Positions 20,928-30,771 of a DNA stretch of 64,000 nucleotides are shown here, piece after piece. The stretch spans positions 434,001-498,000 of the forward strand of contig JAKTTT010000002.1 of the NCBI GenBank assembly GCA_030581615.1, in the 5' to 3' direction. Numbering within the stretch: position 1 is the first letter of the stretch; the number at the start of each line of letters is the position of its first letter. Both the position numbers and the translations under genes were made by a program. The notes under the pieces are model-generated. The model did not search any database, was not told where the DNA came from, and was given only the letters and a program-made list of their open reading frames with translations. The DNA is from Alloascoidea africana (lineage: Eukaryota; Ascomycota; Alloascoideomycetes; Alloascoideales; Alloascoideaceae).

Positions 20928-22634
20928 ATGTGTGGAATCCTGACACATGTAGAGTTCAGGACGTCAACAGCACGCAATATCGAAGACGGATTTCATTGTG
21001 ATGAGACATGGAACTTGCTGGTTGAAGAAGTTAAAAACAGAGGCCCCGATGTTCAAAGTGTTGTTACAATTGCATGCCACAGGAGTTGCTTTGAAGCCCG
21101 CTTTTACTCTTCAGTGCTTTCCCTAAGAGAGCCTTTCACCCCCCAACCAATCCATAATTCTACAACTGGAGAATCAGATGTTTTCCAGTTTAATGGAGAG
21201 CTATACAACTCTGAAATTGGCGATGGTAACGATACCAGCTATTTCTATGATGAAATCCAACGAAATGATGGAGAAGTATTGAGTGTATTGAAAGTTCTAC
21301 GAGGCGAATATGCCTTTGTGTACTATGATTACAAACACCAGAAACTATGGTATGGAAGGGACTGTATTGGGAGGAAAAGCCTTCTTATCAAGGCTACAGA
21401 TACCGATGTTTTCGTTTCGAGTGTATCGCCCACACAAAAAGCGGAAGCTGAAGGATTTGAAGAATTGCCTGGAGGTAGAGTATTCTGTCTTGATTTGGAA
21501 GCCAAAATCACAAATATATACCCATGGGGAGTGTCCGGTTTGGAGTATCCTTATGGAATTGTGTCAAGCTCTCTGGCAATCCATGGAAACAATGACGAAT
21601 TATCAGTGAGCAAAGCAATAGCTGATAAAACGGAACAACTATTTCAGCTACTCTACTCTGCAGTACAAAAACGGGTGTGTAATATTCACGAATATGAAAC
21701 TCATCAGATAGGTGCTGATGAAGATGTTCAAATTTCAAGTTCAAAAGTAGCGATTCTCTTCTCGGGTGGCTTGGATTGCACTTTACTGGCGTACCTTACT
21801 GATCTTTTTGTCCCGGAAGGTGAGACTATTGATCTTTTAAATGTGGCCTTTGATAACCCGAGAATTGGCGGTGGCTATAACACGCCAGATCGACTATTGG
21901 GACGAAAGTCTTATGAAGAGCTCCTTTCATTGAGTAAACTTTCAACAGAAGAGAATCCTCGATACAGGTTTGTCGAAATCAATGTCCCTTATGCTGAGTT
22001 ACTCCAACATAGAGAGCGCGTTGTTGGACTGATGTATCCAAAGGATAGCGTAATGGATTTATCTATTGCAATCGCTTTTCACTTTGCATCCAGAGGCAAA
22101 GGAGTTTTGGAAACTAAGATCAGTGAAGAAGTTTCTTACAAAGAGTATACATCAAGGAGCAAAGTGCTACTTTCTGGGCTCGGCGCAGATGAGCTGTTTG
22201 GAGGGTATAGTAGACACACAAGACTTTTCGATCTCCCCAAATCTAAAACAGAAATAGATTTTTCGAAGCAATTCAAGTTACTAAGAGATGAGCTGCAAAT
22301 GGATTTCGAACGCTTACATTCGAGAAACTTGGGACGTGATGATAGAGTAGTGAGTTGCTGGGGAAAAGAACTACGATACCCTTATTTGGATGAATCTGTT
22401 GTTGAATGGGCAATGCAGAATTGTGAATTGGACCTTAAAGTGTTCAAGCAATGTAAAACCATAAAAGAACTGAAAGAGTCTGCGGTTTCTAAGTATATAT
22501 TGAGACAGGTGGCAGAAAGTCTTGGGTTTAAAAATGTTGTCAATATGAAGAAAAGGGCTATTCAGTTTGGAGCACGATCGGCAAAGATGGAAGTTGGGGT
22601 AGGGAAAGTGAAAGGAACTGATAAATTGAGTTGA
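20928..22634 (+). CDS. Asparagine synthetase domain-containing protein (ASNSD1-like)
   Basis: A 568-residue protein starting MCGILTH, with the ATG at 20928. Cysteine 2 is the expected N-terminal nucleophile of the class II glutamine amidotransferase (Ntn) domain, which occupies about residues 1-200 (GEYAFVYYDYKHQKLWYGRD matches this family). The asparagine synthase-type ATP pyrophosphatase domain follows, with its SGGLD P-loop near residue 284 and the later VLLSGLGADELFGGYSRH block near residue 405. The overall shape matches human ASNSD1 and the uncharacterised yeast protein Yml096w, not the Asn1/Asn2 asparagine synthetases. The true reaction is unknown. It follows NGL2 by about 100 bp on the same strand. 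No intron. Confidence 0.88.
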   Translation: MCGILTHVEFRTSTARNIEDGFHCDETWNLLVEEVKNRGPDVQSVVTIACHRSCFEARFYSSVLSLREPFTPQPIHNSTTGESDVFQFNGELYNSEIGDGNDTSYFYDEIQRNDGEVLSVLKVLRGEYAFVYYDYKHQKLWYGRDCIGRKSLLIKATDTDVFVSSVSPTQKAEAEGFEELPGGRVFCLDLEAKITNIYPWGVSGLEYPYGIVSSSLAIHGNNDELSVSKAIADKTEQLFQLLYSAVQKRVCNIHEYETHQIGADEDVQISSSKVAILFSGGLDCTLLAYLTDLFVPEGETIDLLNVAFDNPRIGGGYNTPDRLLGRKSYEELLSLSKLSTEENPRYRFVEINVPYAELLQHRERVVGLMYPKDSVMDLSIAIAFHFASRGKGVLETKISEEVSYKEYTSRSKVLLSGLGADELFGGYSRHTRLFDLPKSKTEIDFSKQFKLLRDELQMDFERLHSRNLGRDDRVVSCWGKELRYPYLDESVVEWAMQNCELDLKVFKQCKTIKELKESAVSKYILRQVAESLGFKNVVNMKKRAIQFGARSAKMEVGVGKVKGTDKLS

Positions 22635-23103
22635 TTAATGTGCCTGGTAAGTGTAGTGGTTCGTTTTTTTTTTTTTATCAGAATGCTTATGATGACCGAC
22701 AGATACTTCAGAGTTTGTCTGTGCTTGGAACTGGGCGCTGGCATCATGATGCCAGATATATATGCTTAACTACTAAGGCATGCTCAATACCCCTTATAAG
22801 CGAAGAAGAAGGAAAGGCAAGGCTGAAGCATTCAAATGTTATAAAATATGAGACTAGAAATTCTCGAGTAATTTACTAACTTTTTACTTTATAGAATTTG
22901 CAACTCTCTAACGATTGACTTGAGCTATTTATTTGAGTATAGATTGAAACTCATTTACCATGGTTCCAAAGAACAATGCATGTAGAGATTGAATACTAAT
23001 GGAGAACTCTCATCAGCCTTGGGCAATGGATGGGGTTACCCAGCTTTTGATGTAAGTTGAGTTCTTGTTGAAAAATTCATTTGAGCCCATCTCCGGCTTA
23101 GAA
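22635..23103. other. Intergenic region
   Basis: About 470 bp with a poly-T tract near 22665-22677. A short frame after an ATG at 22999 runs into a GTAAGT, but it does not join the downstream gene in frame. No gene is supported. Confidence 0.5.
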
Positions 23104-24194
23104 ATGATAAACACAATGGATGATAATTATGATGAGAATCCAGGACAATGGGAACTGTCATTATCACAAATGAAGCAAGCGAAAACATCGGTCAAGTCGC
23201 TGTTAAAACATACCTCAAATCCCACAGAGTCTATACAGCTAATAGTAACCACGAAAACACCAGTCTCTGAAGAGTCTGACTATATCCCAAGAATAATGCA
23301 AGTGGTGTGAATTCATTTTTGTATAAAGCTCTTGAAGATGACTAACAAGGTTGATTTTATTGATACAGCCCGGTACCACATAAAATAGCATCGCCATCGT
23401 CTGCGCAAATCATGCTTATAGTTCAAGACTCCTTAAACGAGTACAGAAAGCAGCTTGAGTCTCAACCAACTACAAAAGCGTTGTTTACTAGTATCGTGTC
23501 TTTAGCAGGCTTGCGGAAAGAATTACGTCAAAAGAGTAGAGTCCAAGACATTCTAAAAAACATAGATTTTATCATGGCAGATGAAAGGATCCACGATAAA
23601 ATGCCCGAAGTATTGGGGAAGAAGTTTTACCATTCTCATAAACTGATTCCATTCAAAGTGCGTCTCTTTGAGCCTCCAACAACGACAGAGGAATTGGAAC
23701 AGGAAAAGCGGTTAAACGAATTTATTCATAAAAAAGGTAATGGTCTGGGGATGGCGCCAGGTCGAAGGAAGGTGGTCAATAATGAAAATAAAGAAGACGA
23801 GCTTGACACAAAGTATATTAGAGCACAAGTTCGCAAGATCGTAAAGTCATCTTTTTATTTCAAAACGACTGGCACATGCCTCTCAATAAAGATTGGCGAT
23901 TCCAGCTTTGAGGCTGGTGCACTGATAGATAATGCGATATCTGTGTTGGAATTTTTAACAAAGCCTCAGTTTAAGAATATTGGCGGCTTTGCAATCCCCA
24001 GGGGACTTAATAGTGGTGTTCAGACTCTTCATGTGAAGACTGCACAGAGTATCGCTTTGCCGCTGTTTGAATTGGAACAGACAGAAAACACAACAGAAAG
24101 TCAAGTCAAAAATACGAAATACAAGAAACGGAAAGGTAGAGATGAAATTGCAGTAAATCGGAAGAAAAGAAAGGCAAAGGGACTTGGCTTATAG
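23104..24194 (+). CDS. Ribosomal L1-domain ribosome-biogenesis protein (Utp30/Cic1 family)
   Basis: Two exons, 23104-23306 and 23369-24194, encode 342 residues. The 62-bp intron has branch GACTAAC and acceptor ATACAG. The donor GTGAAT is weak, but the spliced product reads IPRIMQVVPVPHKI, the expected strand around the L1 domain. The fold resembles ribosomal protein L1: IVSLAGLRKELRQKSRVQDILKN, then FIMADERIHDKMPEVLGKKFYH (the ADERI.. LPxxLGKxFY signature of this family) and a late ISVLEFL region. The C-terminus is a Lys/Arg-rich nuclear tail. Utp30 works in the small-subunit processome and Cic1/Nsa3 in large-subunit assembly; I cannot decide between them. The ATG at 23104 is the first in frame, and 23116 is also possible. 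Confidence 0.82.
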
Positions 24195-24370
24195 AAACCT
24201 TAAGCATAATTGTACCATATCACGTAATGTAGAATTTTAACACTATAACGAACACAAAGCCTCTACCAAAACCTGCCAGAATACATTTTAGTCCGTCTGT
24301 GAAAGCAAACCCGGCAGTTGTATCAATATCGTTGGGCACAACCCGAGAAGCACATACCAATTCCGTGGAA

Positions 24371-25580
24371 ATGGGCAGTTTGAGCGCACTTCTTGGGCGA
24401 ACGATCCACTTTGTAGTGGTGTGTGCTTTTCTCAACTGCTGCTTCTCTCTAGCAAATGAAGATTATGGGAAGAGCCTACACAAGTCAGATGTCTGCCCTT
24501 ACAAAGATAGGACACAGATAGGCATAGAAAATGCTACAATAGTAATGCTAGTACGGAACTATGAGCTGCCAGGTGCTCTCTCTTCAATGAGATATCTAGA
24601 GGACAGGTTTAATCGCCATTACAAGTATCCATGGACTTTTTTGAATGACGTGCCATTCACCGAAGAGGTATGCCTAGTAATATTGCCTTACTACAAGAAA
24701 TGAATTAACGATCCGTAATCTATAGTTCAAAAAATATACAACTGGAATGGCTTCGGGGAAGACAGAGTACGCTTTAATCCCACCTAAAGAGTGGAACAGA
24801 CCCAGATGGATAAACAAGACGCGGATGAAGGAAAGCTTTGAAGAAATGGAGAAGAACGAGGTGCTATATGGGAATAGTCTTTCGTATAGAAACATGTGCC
24901 GATTCAATTCTGGCTTCTTCTTTAGACAAGAGGTTATGAACAAGTATGACTACTACTTTAGAGTGGAACCTGATGTTGAGCATCTGTGCGACTTCCGATA
25001 TGACCCATTCACATTTATGAGAGAAAACAACAAGTCTTACGGGTTTGTAATGACATTTTATGAGTATGAGGATACAATACCAACGCTTTGGAACACAACG
25101 ATGGATTTCATAAAAGAATACCCCCAACATTTGGCCCCAAACAATTCGATGTACTTTATCACCGACAAGTCAACAGTGCTTGGAGAAACGCATCCAGGGA
25201 GCCATTCTGATTATAATCTTTGTCATTTCTGGAGCAATTTCGAGATTGGCAACCTCAACTTTTACCGCTCTCAGGCTTATCTCGATTACTTCAACTTTTT
25301 GGAGAAAACTGGCGGGTTCTATTATGAGCGATGGGGGGATGCCCCAGTCCACAGTCTCGCGGTATCTCTACTGTTGCCAACAGAACAAGTTCACCATTTC
25401 GAAGACCTGGGATATTACCATCCCCCTTTCCAGCGGTGCCCATATGTCGAAGACTTTTACCAATGCGGCGTCTGCGTGTGTCCGCCAGAAAGAGAGAACT
25501 TTGATGTCATTCCCCATTCGTGTTTGCCAAGATGGTGGCGAACAGCCGGGAAGAGGTTTTTGAGCAGACCGTTGAAGTAG
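24371..25580 (+). CDS. Alpha-1,2-mannosyltransferase, GT15 family (Kre2/Ktr)
   Basis: Two exons, 24371-24667 and 24726-25580, encode 383 residues. The 58-bp intron has donor GTATGC, branch AATTAAC and acceptor CTATAG and keeps frame (GAA GAG | TTC AAA). It is a type II Golgi enzyme that adds alpha-1,2-mannose from GDP-mannose to N- and O-linked glycans. The N-terminal membrane anchor is at about residues 10-30 (TIHFVVVCAFLNCCFSLA). GT15 hallmarks follow: ATIVMLVRNYEL, YDYYFRVEPDVEHLCD, YNLCHFWSNFEIGNL (with the catalytic Glu) and GGFYYERWGDAPVHSLA, plus the final Cys cluster. The stem is short. The assignment to KRE2, KTR1 or another member is open. Confidence 0.92.
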
Positions 25581-25654
25581 AAAATGTAAAAGAAGCTGGT
25601 GTTTTGTTCCATGCTTTTTGTTTCCTCTTTTTGTTTTTCTTGGTAGCCCACAAC

Positions 25655-28139
25655 ATGTTCTTTGACATGGGTTTGGAAGATCAAGCACTGGCCATCCTCA
25701 GCTCGTTGGCAGATAGTGACGAGACGAGTGTTTTTGTATTTAACCACATTCAAGAATTGAAACATTTAGAGCATTTAATAAGAGAAAAGTGGAGAGTATG
25801 CACAAGCGCAAGAGTGTTGTTACAGTCCAGCATCGTTGCCGATGACTTTGTGTTGTCCCCTATAGATCGCTTGTATCTTGATTCATTTGTAGAAGACGCA
25901 CTGCTTCCTGTCGAAACTATTAAAGTATATGACCCTTGTGAAACAGTTCAACTATTTGAGTATGAAGTAGATGAATCGGTTGAGCTGGATACTCAGACAT
26001 TGGAGAAGAAGGCAAGGAAGGAATCTCTCCAAATACCTCAAACTGCAAAGGAATGCCTTGTTGAAGCCTTGAAAACGCAGAAAATTGACAGCATTGAGCT
26101 AATTGATCTTAAACCCATATCTAGAAAGGTATCGTCATCAAGTTCGCTCTCTTTAGTTATGCCCTGCTAACTCTTTTTAGATGTCAATAGAAGATCGACT
26201 TAGGGAAGACACTCCTTTGTTGCTTTTAGAAAGCGAAAACGATACATACTGCTCGCTTAATGTCGAGTATTTTACTGATATGAATACTTCACTCTCAATA
26301 TTTTCAGATTCTATGTGTAACGTTGATTCATCGTTTGTGAATACAGCTGAATCTAACCAGTTTTATGTGACTCCTCAGAAACGGCCAAACCATATGTTGG
26401 ATTCACCTGTGATGCCTTTATCGCCCAAAAGGAAAAGTGTGATGGTAGATATGTCAAAAATGGAAATAGAAGAACTGGAAGATGATAGCTACACTGAATT
26501 TTTGGAATTTGCCAACGAACAGATCCTAAATGAAGAAGTCAATGATTCGGGATTGTACAAAGTTTCTGTTCCTTTTATTGATATCGGAATACCTGATGAC
26601 GAGCCCAAACTAATAACAGATTTGATCAACTTGGATGAATGCTTGAAGCCAATTGAGCTATCCCAACAGTTTGTCCACAGTCTGAAATGGGAGCCTTTAA
26701 ATGAGGAAGAATTGCAATATGAAATTGAAGAAGAAAAGAACGGAGTGGATTTACTGTACGGCTTTCAAAATATCGCAGCCAATCAAATTAGAAACCCTTT
26801 CCAGCAGCATAGGATTGTGGAATTGGGGACTTCTGAAGGTGACTTGCTGACTGACATTGAAGAGAATCTTTCAGATGTCGGCGGTGCGCTCTCTAATCAA
26901 CACTCGGAATTTTTAATACGCCATACAGTTGAACAAGGAGAGTCGAATGAGAATGATCCTTCTTTATCTAGTGTCTCCTATGATGCTGTTAAAATAAAAG
27001 AATTGGAGTCCGTTGATACACAGACAACCCCGCCCACAAACACTTGCTCCATGGGTTTCGATTCACTGTTGAGCGCAGTGATACGAGTAAAAGACCAACG
27101 GTTCAAACACTCGCCACCAAGAGCCTCAGTACCCAGCTATAGGAGATACCAGCCTGTTTTAGATCTGTTTGAGTTCTCCTCAAACACAATCTCATTTGCG
27201 GAAAATGCCACTGATGGTGGTAAAGAAACAGTCAACGAACCAAGTCCTTCAAAATCTGAATCTCTAATCCAATGCTCAGAGATTCAAACCGATGACGATA
27301 CAACCGCTGAAGATGTGTACTGTTACAGGGGAGAGCTCCTCGTGGACAAGCTCTTAGTAACGAACACAACCTTTCATGCAAACTACAAGCGTTTCATTTC
27401 GACTTTAGAACGATATACAAAAATATCAGTCTCAGATCTGGAGTTGGGACTTGACGAAGCCGATTTTTACTTCTCGGCCAAACTTGCAGGGCTAATCTTC
27501 ACCATTCCAAAGTTACGGCAGATAGCTTTAGATGGCAACAACATGGCGCTGCAGAGAATCAGAACTATTGCAAACAAGACATTGGATGTTCTGGTTCTGG
27601 TGTTGGTTGAGCCTGGGGAGCTTAAGTTCTCCAGCGAATCTAAATCCCTAGAATCCTTCAAGATGTTATTAAAAGCTGCGGGAATGGATAATTCGAGTAG
27701 CGGGGTTGAACTCATGGTGATAGTAAACAGGGATAAGGAGATGACAGAAGCCGTGGCAGACATTTGTTTCGAATACTGCTTTGACCTGGATGATGACCTG
27801 ACGGAGGAGCTGGCGCGCCCTTCAGGAGAAGTGAGTTTCTTCTTGCCCAGCTCAGCGGAATAACCGTTGGAAATGCCCACGCTAACGCAGCCTAAAATTG
27901 AATGTAGGAAGACCTCTGTCTACGTCAGATGGGCATATCGTGTCTCGTTGCCAAAATAATTCTAAGCCGAACAGGCTTGGACCACTTTCTCGAGTGCACT
28001 AGGGAAGAAAGAGGCCGGCTATTTGGAGATGTCCTGACGCCACACAGCTTGGTAAGAGAATTCCCTGACCGTGTGGGATCGTTTTGCTGACTCTGGCCTA
28101 TAGGACCATGTTGATAAGCTTGTTCAAACTAAATTTTAG
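25655..28139 (+). CDS. ZIP2: Probable Zip2/SHOC1 meiotic crossover protein
   Basis: I model four exons, 25655-26128, 26181-27830, 27908-28051 and 28104-28139, encoding 767 residues. The introns are 52, 77 and 52 bp, with donors GTATCG, GTGAGT and GTAAGA and branches TGCTAAC, CGCTAAC and TGCTGAC. All junctions are phase 0. The first ~480 residues are poorly conserved and acidic. The C-terminal ~250 residues look like a degenerate XPF nuclease-type domain (LLVTNTTF, LDVLVLVLVEPGEL, GVELMVIVNRDK). They end in a helical module split over exons 3-4: LVAKIILSRTGLDHFLEC then LFGDVLTPHSLDHVDKLVQ, which fits the SHOC1/Zip2 (HhH-like) pattern. Zip2/SHOC1 with Spo16 binds recombination intermediates and promotes class I crossovers. 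The gene symbol is an inference from fold-level pattern, not a close match. Confidence 0.6.
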
Positions 28140-28612
28140 GGCATGCAGGATTTTTAACTTGGTCAGCGCCAACGATGGAAACTGCCTATAGGGCGGAACT
28201 GCTGAATTGAGCCGCCATTGGCCTGCGGGAATCCAGTCGAAGCCAAGCCCAGGACCCAGCGATCTCGTCAGGGCCTGGCTTCTATGCCGATCGAAGGACG
28301 CCAGCACCAGGCACTGCGAGCCGGCGGGCGCATACCTGGATGCGATGATGGCGTTTATTCCGTCTTCAGCACTCCCAGCCAGCGACTGCACCCAATTCCG
28401 GGCCGAGTTCTGGAGAAAATTGGAGAGATCATTGCGAGCCATGTCTTGGATTGCTGCAGGGAGCATTTCTAGAAGAGTTCTGTGAGTTGCCTGATAGCGT
28501 AACAAAGGGAAGAAGAGTGAACACACCTCCACCCGTGATCCCCGACTTCAATCCAGTACCTCCTCTCCTCTCTTTCTCTCTTCTGCTGCACCTCCAACTC
28601 TCGTTCACCATC
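28140..28612. other. GC-rich PDE1 promoter region
   Basis: About 28190-28480 is clearly GC-richer than its surroundings and contains a CCAAT-type motif (CCATTGGCC, near 28213). Open frames run through it on both strands at once and have no recognisable content, so I read it as a promoter island and not a gene. A pyrimidine-rich tract (28555-28600) directly precedes the PDE1 ATG. Confidence 0.6.
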
Positions 28613-30283
28613 ATGTCTTCTGTTCAGCCGTCGACAGTGCCGTCCTTCCAGTTGACAATACTTGGCGCTAGCGGAGGCCCTTTTGATGGATGTACCTGTG
28701 CCTATCTTATGAAGTCCTACAGGACTCCTTGGAGTCGAAATTGCATGGTGAGCATCGATGGAGGGTCAGTCCTGGGCAGCATCGCATGTCTGTTGGAATC
28801 CCAAGTAGACCAGCTCCAGTCTCAAAACAGGAAGACTTCTGAGCCTTACGTCCAACGATTGTTACGACGATACCCTGATTCGCTCCCGCTACAGAGCTAC
28901 ACCCGATGTCAAACGACTCTGCACCATTTCCCAATCTTCGAACTTCCACACCCGTCAAACTCCATCATCTCGAATTCTTCTCATCTGTTCTCTCATTATG
29001 TCTCTTCCTTTTGCATAACCCATCCGCATTTAGATCATCTCTCAGGGCTCATCGTCAGCTCGCCGGATTTCTCCCACAAACACCCCAAGCGTCTATACGG
29101 ATTGGAGTCAACGATTGATCCGATTCAAAAGTATATTTTTAATGGCAGAATATGGCCCAACCTTACCACGAGAGGGAGGAACCCTGCAAACATGATTGTT
29201 CCAGAGATTATGGACCCTGAACAATACTTGCGCGTGGCTCAGAATTTGACGGCATGCCCATTTCCCGTTTCACATGGTGCCATTGTTGACGAAGATGTTG
29301 AGGAAACAGTGAACAACACCGCAACGTTAAGGATAAGGAGAAGTGAAACTGACTCCAAGGGTAGTAATGGTGAGGTCATAACAACGAATTCAGATGGTAA
29401 TGTGGATAAAAATGGTGTTGATGTATCGCTATCGGAACAGTGCCATCGCCAGTCCTTAAAGGACCCTTTCCAGACAGAGAGGAGGAGTAGCTGTAATGGA
29501 GCGGCCTCTGGCAACTTTACAGACCAGTTGGAAGAACACGCATACGAATCAACTGCTTTTTTCATCAAGGATGCTATATCTGAAGACGAAATACTGATTT
29601 TTGGAGACGTTGAGCCGGATTCCGTCTCCATTAAACCCAGAACATTCAAAGTTTGGCAAAAAGCCGCCCAACTAATTGCGTCTCAAAAGCTCAAAGCTAT
29701 TCTTATTGAATGCTCACATCATAATGAACCACCTACTGATATTCTCTTTGGTCATTTATGTCCTAGTTATTTGATAGAAGAGTTGGTCAAACTGGGTAAG
29801 ATGGTAGAAGCGTTGCAAGAGGGCCAAGAAAATTGGAAAGAGGTACCAATGATGAAGCAAAACAACTTGATACACGTTAAAGAAAAAAAAGAAGACAAGA
29901 CAGAGGATAACACAAGCATCCAAAGTTCCACATTGCCCACTCCACCAAATTCCAATACCAAAAGAGATGACTATAATGTCAGCACGAAGCGAAAGCTATC
30001 TCCAACAGCATCCAAGTTTGATCATTTGTCTGCACATCGTCGACAATATGCAGATGAAGATGAAGATGGAGTCATATATGAGCCTATTTGTACAGAAAAA
30101 CAAAAGGAATCGCAACCGTTGCTTAATGGACTTCATATCTTATTGGTACATATTAAAGAGGATACAGAAACAGGCAAGGATCCAAAGCGCAAAATATTGA
30201 AGAATTTGGATGCTAAAGCTCAAAGTCATAACCTGGGATGTAAATTCAGCGTTGGATTGGCCGGCGTCACATATTTGCTATAG
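28613..30283 (+). CDS. PDE1: Low-affinity cAMP phosphodiesterase (class II, Pde1)
   Basis: A 556-residue protein, ATG at 28613. It hydrolyses cAMP (and cGMP) to the 5'-monophosphate and feeds back on the Ras/protein kinase A pathway. It belongs to the class II phosphodiesterases with a metallo-beta-lactamase-like fold. The first strand is LTILGASGGPFDG. The metal-binding motif THPHLDHLSGLI lies near residues 138-149. The later metal site is in the ILIFGDVEPDS segment, and the downstream IECSHHNE block is also present. A long low-complexity insert (about residues 230-310 and 430-500, rich in Ser, Lys and Asp) makes it longer than the S. cerevisiae enzyme (369 residues). No intron. The 3' side has a (TTTC)n run at about 30304-30324. 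Confidence 0.92.
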   Translation: MSSVQPSTVPSFQLTILGASGGPFDGCTCAYLMKSYRTPWSRNCMVSIDGGSVLGSIACLLESQVDQLQSQNRKTSEPYVQRLLRRYPDSLPLQSYTRCQTTLHHFPIFELPHPSNSIISNSSHLFSHYVSSFCITHPHLDHLSGLIVSSPDFSHKHPKRLYGLESTIDPIQKYIFNGRIWPNLTTRGRNPANMIVPEIMDPEQYLRVAQNLTACPFPVSHGAIVDEDVEETVNNTATLRIRRSETDSKGSNGEVITTNSDGNVDKNGVDVSLSEQCHRQSLKDPFQTERRSSCNGAASGNFTDQLEEHAYESTAFFIKDAISEDEILIFGDVEPDSVSIKPRTFKVWQKAAQLIASQKLKAILIECSHHNEPPTDILFGHLCPSYLIEELVKLGKMVEALQEGQENWKEVPMMKQNNLIHVKEKKEDKTEDNTSIQSSTLPTPPNSNTKRDDYNVSTKRKLSPTASKFDHLSAHRRQYADEDEDGVIYEPICTEKQKESQPLLNGLHILLVHIKEDTETGKDPKRKILKNLDAKAQSHNLGCKFSVGLAGVTYLL

Positions 30284-30771
30284 CAACCCTGAAGCTCGCT
30301 CTCTTTCTTTCTTTCTTTCTTTCCAGCTGCTTCTTCTGGTTTCGCATTCGTTTGTTGTATCGCAATTCTTCAAACAAAGCAATCTGCTATGTTCCCATCT
30401 AGGAGTTTCAATTGTTATCGCAAGTTCTTTTCAGCTACTCTTCCATTGTTTTTCTTTTTTTCTATTTTTTTTTGTTTATACCCGGTGGGAACAGACCTTT
30501 TCCTCCATGGTTAGTTCATGCTCTTATTTATTTTATCGCATTGTCGTTTACAAACGCATACCTTTTGTAGTATATATACAATATTCTGAAACGATGACTT
30601 TTAACGTATGTCAAAAGATCAAAAGTAAACTTGTATTGTAAATGACCTAACTTCAATAGGAAACAGAGATCTTGCAAAACTCACTAAAAGTATCAGCTTT
30701 GAAACTTTACGATTACTATAAATTATAAAAAAAGCATTGATGGCCAAGGGAAAGATTATATTTTTCTTTTT
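30284..30771. other. Convergent spacer with TTTC microsatellite
   Basis: Contains a TTTC tandem repeat (about 30303-30324), several T-rich tracts around 30450-30478 and A-rich sequence before RET2. It is consistent with 3' ends of both convergent genes. No gene is seen. Confidence 0.6.

Noticed and set aside
22999-23101. Upstream exon for the L1-domain gene ending at a GTAAGT donor
   Set aside because: The phase does not fit the downstream frame, so the ATG at 23104 was kept.
28098-28532. Minus-strand ORF of 144 codons in the PDE1 promoter
   Set aside because: It lies in a GC-rich promoter island, overlaps the last exon of the ZIP2-like gene and plus-strand open frames, and has no recognisable domain.
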